Positions 44,829 to 56,832 of a stretch of 64,000 bases of DNA are shown piece after piece. How positions within the stretch are numbered: the stretch's first letter is position 1; each line of letters starts with the position of its first letter. The position numbers and the translations under genes were made by a program. The stretch comes from Siderastrea radians (Eukaryota; Cnidaria; Anthozoa; Scleractinia; Rhizangiidae): assembly GCA_964017195.1 (NCBI GenBank), contig OZ024890.1:46968593-47032592 (forward strand). Reading direction: 5' to 3'. The notes beneath the pieces were generated by a model. It searched no databases. It saw nothing but the letters and a program-made list of their open reading frames with translations, and was not told where the DNA came from.

Positions 44829-47800
44829 TTAAGGTGGCTCCATATAGTTTTTCAGTGCGCGAGGAATGGGAACTAAATTGGCACAAGCGCGCGCGTGAGG
44901 AGCGCTACAGTCCAAGTCAGATGACATGTGCCAATCAACCTCCCAGGCGGACTTTTCCAAAGTCTGATTGAGGCATCTTTATGGCTTACCTTTTCAAAAC
45001 CTGTCGAGCACATAGTAGTGAAATTATGAAAAGCCTTTAGTTTAATCGCTTTTGTAGCTGACAGTTGCAGTCCTACGATTGTTCTACGATTGTAGGACTG
45101 GATTGATTGCGATCTTTAAGTTCAAACAACACAGAGAGGACTGAAAACGTTGCACGAATTATTACTCGCCTTCAAGAATTATGCGTGAAGAACTTCTTTC
45201 CGTTCTCAACTTGAAATATCAGTGCTGTCCAGGTCAGCTGTCGAGAATCTCTGAGATGAGAAGCTTACGTTTGTTTGGATCGAGCCAAAGTGTAAGTAAT
45301 TTTTTCGAAAAGTGCTTTAGTTTTTGCCTTTCTAACAAGCCGTTTTTTTTTTTGTCGGGTAAGTTGTCTATACGGCCGTTCTCATACGGTTTCAGCAAAA
45401 TACAGCTGACTTGTGAATTTTATTGAGCGATGAAACGACTACACACTTGTAACGAGGTAACAGTTGTCATTGAATTTTGATAGAAGTTGAACTCAAAAGG
45501 ACACTTATATTTCAGTGTCTATTTATCAGTCACCAGCAGCTTTTGATCTAAGTTTCACTTGTGTTGACAATGTGCGACTTCAAAAACTTCGGTGGTCTAA
45601 AATAAAATTGAAAATTGAAAAAAGTTCAATTGTACCTAAGCTTAAATACAATTTTTATTTTTACGAAAAATTATGCCTAGAATGACGGCATTCAGTGAAC
45701 GAATAAAGGATGAGTATCGAGTTGACGGCTGGTTCTAAAACAGTCGGCGTTTCGCAGGCGTTCTGTTGACTTGTTGAACCTTGCAGAAAAATAATGTAGT
45801 CTTTTTCAAAACGTATAATTTCTTGTGGACATTTTTGTTCCCTTTCTCCAACGTCTGCCTTTAAATATAAATTGAAAGCTTATTTACATACTTTTTGCTA
45901 TTCCATGCAGTTATCAAACACGCAAGTAGCCACTTAGAAACAACGCGGGTCTCGGCAGACAAAATATTGAGCTTACAACATAAAAAGAACGAGCTTCCCT
46001 GCCGTTTCTCGGGTAGCATACCAAAAGATGTTCTAAGAGCAAACATGACCGCTTTATTTTTTTCTTGAAGAACGGTTGTAATCAGTTAATCGTAAACATG
46101 AAACTGAAAGTGGTTTAATGATTCCGCGTTCTGGAAACTTTAAAGGAAATTTTTTGCTGCTGGCAATAAAGTGGCGGCTTCGTTCGAGTTTTTATATCGC
46201 GAATCGGTATAAATTTGCTTCTTTGTTGTTTGTTTGTTCGTTTCTTTCTTTATTTTTGCGAATTTTTTGGTCACATGGATCCTTTACAGTAAAGGAAAGC
46301 AGTTGTCCAGAAAAATGTTGTTCTTTGGAAAGAAAAGCTTTAGAAAAGCTTTTCTACCGCTTACCCGCGTGCTGTCCACGCTCGTCCCAATCTCGTTCCC
46401 AGAGGCTGCATTCCTTTTGGTCAGCACCAAGGATGCAAGACCTCTGGGATAATCAATGTCAAAATGCTGACGAATCGAAATCTGATTGGCTACTAAAATT
46501 TACCGGAAGTCTACGAGTAAGAAGTTTCAAAACAGGAAACGAAAATGTCTTGCCATGTTTTTTGCTGGACGTTTTCGATCACGCCAGAGACGGACAGTGG
46601 AAAAGAAATCAGAAAATGGGCGATGCAAACTAACAAAGATCGAAATGCAAAGCCGCTTATTATTAGACAAGACGTAAAAAAAGGGAACAATTGTCGGTCG
46701 CATGATTAAAACGAAAAGAAAAAGGCGCCAAAACCCTGTCGTATGTTGCAGCGGTTCTTGACAAAGCTGAATGAATAGCCGCTTCACGATAAACGACGGT
46801 CGAAGGAGCACAACTTTGGAATAATTCCTCTTATTTCCAGCTCTAAATTATGGTTCATGGACACTGATGGCTTGAAAATTGTTCTCAACATTGTCTAAAG
46901 CGGATGAAAGTTGGCAGTCTTTCCAGTGCAGTCGTAGAAGTTAAAATAAGCGGCTTTGTATTAAAAATCCGTTCACTCCGCGGAGCCATGTGCGAGTTTG
47001 ATGGAACAGAAGACAGAATTTAAGCTTATTTTGTTAAACTGGAGCAGATAATCTCACTGTAGCTGAAAAGTAAATGGTGGATTGGATTCTTGAATTGCGT
47101 GGTGCAAAAACTGGTGCAGCGGCCGGACAGAATGACAAAAACAACGAGAACAGCGATCCTGTTTATTTTTGCAAGACATCGTATCTGTCGTATTTGTAAG
47201 CTTTGAAAGTTTGCAGCTGGCAGGACCGATAAACCTCTTCGAGTGTGGGTAAAAGGTCTTTCTTTTAGTATCAAATTGTTTTCACTCTTAACTGTGATTG
47301 TCTGTGTAAGAAATCGTCCATCCTTGATTGTGATAGATTTTTAATGTTTCTAGCTGTACTAAAAAGTGGCTGTTCAGTTTGCCTTGATTCATTGAGTTGA
47401 ATGACTTGTAGACCTGTGATACTCGTCAATAAATTGTACCTAAGTCATTTTTTTGTGTTTATTCTATGTAATGTTTTAGTATTTCGGCAAACGAGCTTTC
47501 CGTCCAAAACTTATACCGTAGTAAAATATTTACCGACGTAGTGGTGGAGAAAACACAACACCAGCACAGTCGAAAGGCGAACATAACACAACGCCAGCTC
47601 GGGTACGTTTCACAAATAAATGACCGCTCTACTTTGTCCAAGACGGTTTAATAGCATCAGTACAGTTGATTTGTTCTGTGTCTTCCTTATTAATTAAATA
47701 AGCAGTCGTACTCTGTAAAAAAATTTAAGCTAATTTTTACGGGTGTATGCCGCGCGCTAAAAACAAGGTCAAGTTTTTTTAAAGGTTGATTTCTTGCTCA

Positions 47801-49182
47801 ATTAGACTTTTCAAATTAGTAAGCTTACAAAACACAAAAAGGTTCTACACACTATTCGACTGCTAAATGAACCCCGTCCATGACTATCGTTTTCTTTCAC
47901 TGACAGATGTCGCTGAAAATTTGTTCATTTTGTAAAGGGCCGTAATATGTGAAATAAAATTTGCGGCGGCACTTCAAACTCCTTGACATTGGCTACGTTT
48001 TGAGTACCCTTGAACACATTCATGCTTGATATTTGTTCTTCCATCAAAAAGCTTAATGAGGATACGAGTACAATAAAAGAGTTAATTTTCTCTTCGCCAC
48101 TGTTCACACATTCAGTCACAAACATATGGAGGGAGCCAGTCACTGAGAGATCTTCCATATTCAGCTGGCAGCACCCAAATGGTAGCTTTACCATCAACAA
48201 CAACAGTCTTCAGCGCCTCATATTGGCGTTCTTTTCATTAGCGTTCCGGTCTCCTTTCTGAACTGAATTTTCTAACGCGAAGTGAAACAAATTTATAGAA
48301 ACCGGTGCGGCCATCTTTGCCAGACTGCTAGCGAGGATTATTTTCATTTTCACGCAAGTCTCGCGTGAATGTCAAAGGCGCCAAAAACAAGGGACGTCGT
48401 AATATTTCGCGCCTTTTTTGTCTTTACACGACCCATAACGCATGCTCAGTTCGCAAACTGTCGAGCATGCGCTTTAAAAAACCGGAAGCCTAAAAAGTGG
48501 CATCCAGTTTTTGATTATCCCAGAGCCCGTGGCATTTCGATCCCGCTGACCGTAAATGCGCGCGGGCTCTGGGGACGAGATTGCGCTCGTCCACGCAAAA
48601 GGAATCATGAGCATGCGCAACCAAGTAACTTGAAGAATTTTTATTTTGGTATAAACGTGAAGAAAAAAGGTGGGTTTTTGAGGCATTTTCAAACGCTAAT
48701 TGCGCGTGTTCCACTCTGTGAATTTTTTTTAAAATTGGAACATTTGTAGGATTTTTGTGTTTTTCAGTCATACTAAAGTAAGAGTAATTTTTGTACATGC
48801 ACTTCTGCATTAATCGTCGAAAACGGAAATTTACTATTCTGACAAAACTTATGTACAAAATTTCTCACAGCTTTGCCAGCTGAGACTTCTCAAACGACAA
48901 CATCTTTACAACAAAAATAGCCAAAATTCACCGTGTAAAAACCAAGAAATGACGTGAAGAAACTGGGTAAGCTTAAAAAATGAGCCAAACAACTATATCA
49001 GTGGTTGCCATGGAAACGGGCCAGGCCCAGAAATTGTGACTTTTTTGAAAAGTATAAAGGCTAGGCTAGTTGCTTTTGTAGCTTTCCCTAGTGAAATGTA
49101 AATCAATGTCCTGAAAATCATCAAAAAAGTTATGTATATTTGTCTGTTGAAACTGATGAGAAACTGTGTGGAGCCACCTTAA
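44829..49182. mobile_element. 4.3 kb inverted-repeat element with TTAA target site
   Basis: TTAA flanks both sides (44829-44832 and 49179-49182). The inside ends, GGTGGCTCCATATAGTTTTTCA and the inverse of GGTGGCTCCACACAGTTTCTCA, match over most of their length. TTAA duplications are typical of piggyBac and Kolobok elements. No transposase frame was recognised in the interior, so it appears non-autonomous or decayed. Sub-elements include CCCAGAGGCTGCATTCC..CTCTGGGAT at about 46400-46450 and a related CCCAGAGCCC..GGGCTCTGGGG at 48517-48575. Confidence 0.75.
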
Positions 49183-49537
49183 GTTGAAATAATTAGTTGA
49201 AAAAAGTCGAAATTCAAATGGCCTAAATTCAGATGCAAAACAAAAATAATAACAGTAATAACTAGATCAATTATTAATTGTGGATGTCGTTTTCTTCTTT
49301 ACAGATAACCTGAAGCATAACTGTTTAACTGAGGCGGTCAAATAAATTTAAAAACAACGAAATAAGTTGAATCGTAAAGGCGATAAAATAAATTAAACCA
49401 TAATCTTGTAACTAAAGTGGAGTTAAACCCAATAAATGACAATGAAAACTTAAATCATGATGCTTGTTTATTTATTTTGATGAACAATAATCTTCTTTTA
49501 CACAAACTCTTACAGACGAAAGAAATAAAAAGAAGAC

Positions 49538-49576
49538 ACTACCCGTGGGGCAGCTGAGGTAATGCCCCACGGGAGG
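49538..49576. repeat. short hairpin CCCGTGGGGCA / TGCCCCACGGG
   Basis: A perfect 11-bp inverted pair separated by about 11 bases, followed by a G-run. Confidence 0.8.
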
Positions 49577-49858
49577 GGGGGGGGCATAGTGTGGCTGATG
49601 ATGGTCACCTTAATACGCCAGAGCTCGCAATTATACATTGCGATTAATCAAAAGCCCACGTTTTTTGTGGAGACGCGGCAGAGAGGTGGTTGGCACGTTC
49701 TACTTTCCATCGAGAGTTTTGAGGGGGTTTTGAGTATTGAGGCCTGGTCACCATGCCGTGTTGTTTCCTCCAACATGAAACTTTACTTCACATTGTCTCT
49801 CTCTACTCAGGTGTATAAAATGAGTAACAGCGCATCGTTAGGGAATCTTAATGATGGG

Positions 49859-50312
49859 CTAGCATCCCATCCAGGAGGGAGTAGTAATACTCCTAGTCAC
49901 TTCATGCTGGATATCCTGTGATGGACTAGCATTCCATCCAGGAGGGAGTAGTAATGCTCCTAGTCACTTTCTGTTGGGTATCCTGTGATGGATTAGTATT
50001 CCATCCAGGGAGGTGTAGTAATACTCCTAGTCACTTAATGCTGGGTATCTTGTGATGGACTGCCATCTTACCTAGAGGGGAGTAGTAATACTCTAGTCAC
50101 TTTGTGCTGGGTATTCTTGGATGGACTAGCATCCCATCTAGAGGAGAGTAGTAATACTCCTGGTCACTTTATGCTGGGTATCCTGTGATGGACTAGCATC
50201 CCATCCAGGGGGGAGTAGTAATGCTTCTAGTGGCTTTATATTGGGAACCCTGTGACCGACTAGCATCCCTTCTAGGGGGAGTAGTAATACTCCTAGTCGC
50301 TTCATGCTACAG
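49859..50312. repeat. 67-bp minisatellite, about seven copies
   Basis: Units starting CTAGCATCCCATCCAGG begin at 49859, 49926, 49993, 50060, 50126, 50193 and 50260, a period of 66-67 bases. Each includes AGTAGTAATACTCCTAGTCAC and ends GGGTATCCTGTGATGGA. Because 67 is not a multiple of three, it cannot code for a regular peptide repeat. Confidence 0.95.
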
Positions 50313-53300
50313 AGTCCGGATTTAAGAGTCAGCCTTGATGAACCATACGGCTCGCTCAAAGTAGGGGATTGGACATTAGACTTATCTAACCTGCCCCAAA
50401 TTCTAGCACTGGATACTTAAAAATTCAACTTTGAATCTAGAGCTGAGGTATTGAACCAAGCACAACAGAAATTGAAAAGTAAGTCCAAGTGCGAAAGGTA
50501 GCTCTTTCTCTCTCTCCTTAAATCATAGACATGTTGGATAACATCGATTCTAGAGCTTTAATATTTTATTCCGGATTAATTGCTATCAAAACAGCAAATA
50601 AAACTTACTTGCTATCAATTAACACGATGCATTGTTCGAAACGATAATTTTGCCTTGTTCAAGTATTGATGAAATACATACAACGTACCATTAGGTCCAA
50701 TATGTTACTTAATGTCAATAGTGATGTTACATTTTATAGGCCGTGATTTGTTGATTGGAGGGGTGCGTATTTATTTCTCCGAAGTTATGGCCATTTCTGC
50801 GAAATATGTAGCAAGACCATTTGCACTCGTTTTGAACGACCATACTGCATAATGCAAAAAGCAAAGGACGTGCAATTTCACGTTTATTTTGCTTTTGGTG
50901 TTACACCAAAATAAACGGAGGTTGTCTTTTTTTATCTCGCACATATCCATCTACTCCAAGTTCCTCCAGCCATGTTGGCTTTTCAAAGGATAGTTCTATC
51001 CCTGCGGAAAACCGCCACCCCATTGCATCTTCTCAAGCGACAAGATCATAGATGACATCTTGAAATAAAACTAACTATTCTAACGATTCTGACCATTCAA
51101 ATCTTCCGCCATGAATTCACTATGATTGAAGTGTGGATGCTGCTTTTTTTCCACACAAGGACTGACTAGTCGAAGTTAAAAAGATCCAGAAGATCAAGGC
51201 TAAACATGATTTGTTAATTCCAAAAGGTTTATCAATTGGGAAAATGCAACATTTCGCCAATTAAGGCACGCCAATCCACAAACTTAAACAAGACCAAATG
51301 GCTGAAATTTATAAAGTTCTGGAAGATCAATGCTACAGATGCTTTGGTCTTTTCCAAGGGATGTGCCAAAGGAAAAACAGGACATTCCCTATTATTAAGG
51401 CACGTCAATTTACTAGCTTTAACAAGAAATCTGCATTCTTTCTCATTACGGGAGTACAAGCATAATTGAAGCATTATCAATGGAACTAGCTACTGAGACT
51501 GAGAGGAAAAAAGAGAAATGCTCACGAAGATACTTCATCGTTAAGATTTCTTGCTCATTAAGAAATAGCCTTAAGACGGTACAATGACCACGACAGCAAT
51601 TCCAAATCAACTGACGCAACTGAAGGGCTTTTGGGCTCGCATTGCCACACATTTTCACCATGAACTCCTTTACACTTTAATTACTTTAGTTACCAATAGG
51701 TCCAACAGAGAACAGTTCGTCATTTGAATAAGGTGGGTGGACAAAGGATTACTTGCACATGAGGATTTTCTAGAACTGTATAAAGATCTGCAGATATATC
51801 TTCAGCCACTCTGTCCAGTGTCTGCAAGATAAACTGTTGAGCCGGGACATTGTTGCCATGGAGAAAGTAATATTTCGTGAGTTGGATCAGGTGTTGCTGC
51901 CCAAATCTTCAAAAAGTAAGCAAGAATTCTTTTTACCCACTGTTATGGTCGTGATACTGATAACTGATACTGTTCTTTAATTTAAAAAAAAATTGCATGA
52001 CAAAGAAGATATTAAAACTGGCCACATATATATTCACCGAAGCGAAAAATGAAAAAAAGAAAAACAAACAAACAAACAAACAAAAAAAACAATCCGCCAA
52101 CGCATTCAACTTCCTGTTGATACCCATTGCTCATCACAAACGCCTGTGTTTAAATTTCCTAATATTTCGGAGCCACTTAAATGACCGCGTTCAGTGCGAG
52201 TCCAGTGCGTCCCCTACCACTGACGTTTTCATTGATTTCACACCTGATAGACTCAATCATCCTGGATAAAAATTACATGGAAACACGTACATTTCCTTGC
52301 TGATGCAGCTAAAACCTCTCGGACTGCAACTTATTATTGTGACAGGGCTTGAGTTGAATGGTGTGGCCTATCTGAAAGACCTCTCAAGTGGAACTGTTGA
52401 CCACTTCTCTGCGGGTTTTTAGCCCTGTCAGGTCAATTTTTGTGGTACCTGTTACTAATGCGCGCTCAGGCTGTCTCTCTCCTTTGAGATGTAAGACATA
52501 TATGCGCAGTTCGCGCATGTTCAAGCGGGCAAGAGAAGCCTCTGGCACCCAGGGTAAAAACTACGTCGCAAGAAAGATTAAATATAAGTGCACGATCCTC
52601 TACTTTCACAAGGAGATGACCGAGAAACTGGAGATGGCCGATGATGGGAGTCAGTCTCTTTCTATATCTATTGACAGAGAAAAGCGGTTTAGAGAAGTTG
52701 GTTTTAATTGAAGCCTCCTCACCACAATTTGCTATGGAACAGTGAAATAATTTGACAATTCAGCGTAAGTGGACCTTTGTACTGTGATAATTTTACACTA
52801 TATATTATGAAATGTTATTTTCACCGTCTGGTCTATAACAGTCTTTGATAGGTAAAATGAGAACGATCTACAGGGGAAGTTTAACCGAGGATTATAGCTA
52901 ACTCGTAGAAAAAATAGCACTACAAGGCAAAAGGCCCTACGTTTCCGAGACGGACCCACCAACACTAAATTCTTCACCAACAGTGAAGTCGTCTTCTGTT
53001 TTCTACCGCTTTTTCGTAGTAAACGATTTTCATGGTTTTTGGAACGGGACAGCAAGACATTCCCATGGAATTTATCTGACTTAAGAGCTGGTGGGAATGA
53101 ACGAAGATTGTTGAAGCACTTAATTTATTTTCCCTTGTTTTTTCTACAATAATCACATGAGTTAAAAATTGTGCTGTTAATATCGACCCGTCGTTGTAAA
53201 GCTGGCTTTCCCTAAGAAAAAAAAATCCGAAAAGCACAAGAAAAAAAAACAGCACAGACCGTTTCTTCTTTACAAATTGACGATGTATTAGCATAAAAAC

Positions 53301-56300
53301 AAGGAAGACAAACTCGTTCGTACTACTTATGCTGTTTTTTTTTTTGCGTTTATCCTTGTGAGGACAACAGAAGAAAGTGTCTGTTCGTTCTCCTTGTGTC
53401 GCTGCTTGTGCTTGTGTTTGCTTGTGCCTTTGTCGCTAGTGAAGACTAGCCTTAATTGCACATTTTTAAAGCGCAAACGAGGAAACATTGTTCCAAACTG
53501 AAAACAATTTCCCCTTTTGCGCGCGCGGGCAGCATTTGCTGCGGAAGCACAACGATGTTTCTAAAAAACTTTTGAAACCTCGTTTTGCTTCTTGAAAACC
53601 TTGTCCACGTCTGTAGCAAATGATTCTTGTGCGTGCAAACCAGGAAACAATTCGGGGAACGACAATGTTTCCGCGATAATGTTTCTTCTTTTCATAACTT
53701 AACTTATGGTTAAAATTAAATCAACGGAATGCCTTTAACTCTTGATCTGTAGCCTATCAGGATAAGTTCTCTTTTACTTCACTACATGATGAAAAATCCA
53801 ACAAGATCAAACCTACTTACCGACTGCTCCAAGAAAGTTTAAGAACGATGTTTAAAATAATAGAAAAAGCGACGTTCTGATAAATTGCGAGCTTTGTAAA
53901 ACCACGTTGGGCGTTGAAACTCTGCTGCGAAAAAATATATATATAGAAACGCACAGTCTTATACCAAACTTAAAATGAAATATCACTCACTACAATATTA
54001 CCTCACGAGTCGAACCATGTGCTATTAATATGTTTAGATAATTATGGTGATTATTATAACGCTAGCTCTGATTGGTTGGCTAGTCGTTTTGCTCGATGCT
54101 ATGAAAACAACTTTGTGCAGTGGCGTTACGTTTCTTACTTTATTTCTTAGAAAGCAACATAAACTTTTTCTCCTTTTCTTTGAACGTGATGTAATATTTT
54201 ACCCTAACCTTGTGACGCAATTTTTTCGTTTTTAACCACACACAAAATGCTATTCATTTATTTGGAAGTCCTGACTGAATTTGACTTCAGATGCATCCTC
54301 TATGACTTGAGCAACTTTAATTTGCTGCAATCTCAAAGAAAGAAAGTTTTAGGGCGGTTGAGTGAAATAATAACTAGACTAACCAGTGAAGACGATGTGA
54401 AGAAAGACGATTTGTTAGTAACTCATTATCACCTGAACAACTTTTAATTACAATTTACTTAGGTGAGTCAACAAATTTACATAATTTCAAAACCACGCTT
54501 TTTTGTTGCTAGGTTGTTCGCATAATCCTTTCATATACTACCTTGTAAATTGTCCTTTTTAAATTACATCTGATCGATTTTTGCCAGGAATTGCGCACCC
54601 AATGTGAGTTTGACCTCGAAAGAATTGCGTGAAAGCCTGTTGCATAAAAGCTGTCTACAGCCGAGTCGTTAGTTCTGTTTTTCTTTTCTTCTTTTGGTTG
54701 TTCTTCTTGTTAACTTTAAACGCTCTCTGGTAACACAACGGAACATTTCCTAAAGAAAGCTAGAAATATTTATTATTTTAAGGTAAAGGGGGGAATAAAA
54801 GAATGAAACTTCACGTTTATTTGTTATGTCATAACCATTATTTCCCTTTGTTTCCAAGAAAAAATTTGTGCATTGGTGTTTGTAGAATGCTGTGCCTTCA
54901 ACGGCCGACGAAAAAAATAAAGTAGATCGACGGTAAATACTGAGATTTTGGGACCAACCTAATTTAATACCTAGCAAATGTGAGTAGTATTATGAAATAA
55001 GATTTTGGAACTTTAGTTTTAAGTCAAGAAAATAATTTATGAACCAAAGTTAAACCACATTTAATACTGTTTTTAAACCGACAAAGTAATACAGAGTAGA
55101 TACAATGAAAATGCTTATGTCGCGTTATACTCGTTGTCGAGTGAGATGTTAATATCTTGTAAGAAATAATGTTGAAAAGCTAATGATTTCATCTATTTAT
55201 TTTACGATGCATTTTAAGGCAAATAATGATTCTCTTTACTGGAGGCAGCTAAAGAAGGCGAGGTATCTTTTTTTTAAAACTGTAAAAAGAACGAAACAAA
55301 AATAAATTTTGAAAACAATGAAAGATATAGCTTTACACGGTTTTCTTGACTTTTTGATTTTCAATTATATATATTCGATGTGTCCTAGCTATGCGTCACG
55401 AACTACGGTTTCAGAGCATTGGTTGTCTTGTCACTGATTTTACTAAATTGTTGACAACAGCTTGCATTCAAGGGTTGAGAATTATAGGTATCGTTTTCTA
55501 AAAAGCTCATGTGTTCAAGGCATTTTCATCTTGTGATGTGGTGCAAGGCAATCTGAAGTAAAAATATTCAATGTCTTATTATTTGCGTGTGTTTTTATGT
55601 CACTTAATTGATGTAAATAAAACTCATTAAGGAAACGGTTTGGATGTGAAGCGAACACCTGTGCTTTTTTTAAAAAAATGTATTATGGATATTCTAAAAC
55701 ATATATCCGTAAATTGAAGAAGATCAGTTATGCTGCAGTTTAGTTCAGAACAAACCAAGCAAGCTATAATAATTTACAAAACAACAACACTTTTTATTTT
55801 TCAGTGTTTAAATTTAACTAGACGTAAAGATAACATTACAAATACACGTATCCACAGGAAAAATGATCAGCATTTTTAACATTTATCGTAAGGAAAACCA
55901 AACGAAAACAAGACATTTTATTTTCAATTTTTAAGGGTTATTTTTAACTTAAAGATTTTTTTTAAACCCCGCTAATGGTCAAAATGCAATCTTTCATTAG
56001 ATATTCTCGTTATGCTATATTAAGCTAGTTGAAATGAACCGGCTTCGGTTTGGTGCTGATGAAGTTCTTAACTCTTTTGCCCTAAGTACTTAATTTGTAG
56101 GAAAAAGTTTGGGAGAAATTAGAGCTCGGTCACTACAAGCCTGAATGTTTCATAAATACTGTTGCGTGTGTTCACTAAATCAACAACAAATTGTGACTGA
56201 TCTTAGGGAAACAATGTTGTCATCATTTCATTTTTACAAGAAAATAATAGAATGGAAAGAAATCGTCCAAATTGTGTTTTGGGTGAATTAAAGGACACTA

Positions 56301-56774
56301 CCTGTGTAAAATTGGATCTCGGATATTTGAAAACTTTGTTTGTCTTAAGGTATCCTATATTATAATTACTTGCAAATAATTTTTTAACAAGATTTTATGT
56401 TAAATTAACTCACAAAATTCCTTTGCATTTGAACACGGCAGTGATCTCATGATATGTTACTGGAACGTTTTTCGTTATAACATCCTTGATTTTCTTTTGA
56501 AAGGTTATCTTTTCTTTCAGTAATGTAAGCTCTACGTGAATCAATATGACCAATTTAACGCCTAGGCGGCTAGATTTTCACAGCCAACGTTATTTGTTTA
56601 TCCACCTAACAAAACAACGTCTAGGGAGTTATTTCAGGTGTCTGCATGTGTGAATGTTATTAAGCAACTTCATTTCAGAATTCTCTATTAACCACTCCAA
56701 AGCAAGGGAGTGACTGGCTATGCATTAGCCATCTCTTTGTATTAGTTTGATACATAGTTTCATTCCTCGTCAGA
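50313..56774. other. AT-rich intergenic DNA before gene B
   Basis: No coding exon, RNA gene or complete mobile element was recognised on either strand. Short open frames here have no domain signature and no flanking splice sites that fit. Long A/T runs dominate, and ATATATAT occurs near 53930. The last few hundred bases should contain the gene B promoter, but no TATA box at a convincing distance was seen. Confidence 0.5.
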
Positions 56775-56832
56775 ATGAAGTTACTCCTTCTTTTACTTTT
56801 ATCTTCGTCCTTAAATGTTGTTGAAGGAGTCG
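56775..56832 (+). CDS. gene B exon 1: signal peptide
   Basis: ATG opens MKLLLLLLLSSSLNVVEG, a textbook signal peptide, with a phase 1 donor GTAAGT. ATG was chosen because it is the only one that starts this frame. A CGTCAG directly before it could be an acceptor, in which case a 5' UTR exon lies upstream. Confidence 0.9.

Noticed and set aside
46118..46633. 171-codon plus-strand open frame in the TTAA element
   Set aside because: No domain, covers an inverted repeat, and overlaps other open frames.
49859..50312. CRISPR-like array
   Set aside because: Units are contiguous 67-bp copies without unique spacers; this is eukaryotic minisatellite DNA.
52388..52711. 107-codon open frame in the intergenic region
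   Set aside because: Basic, no domain, no splice signals, no related exon nearby.
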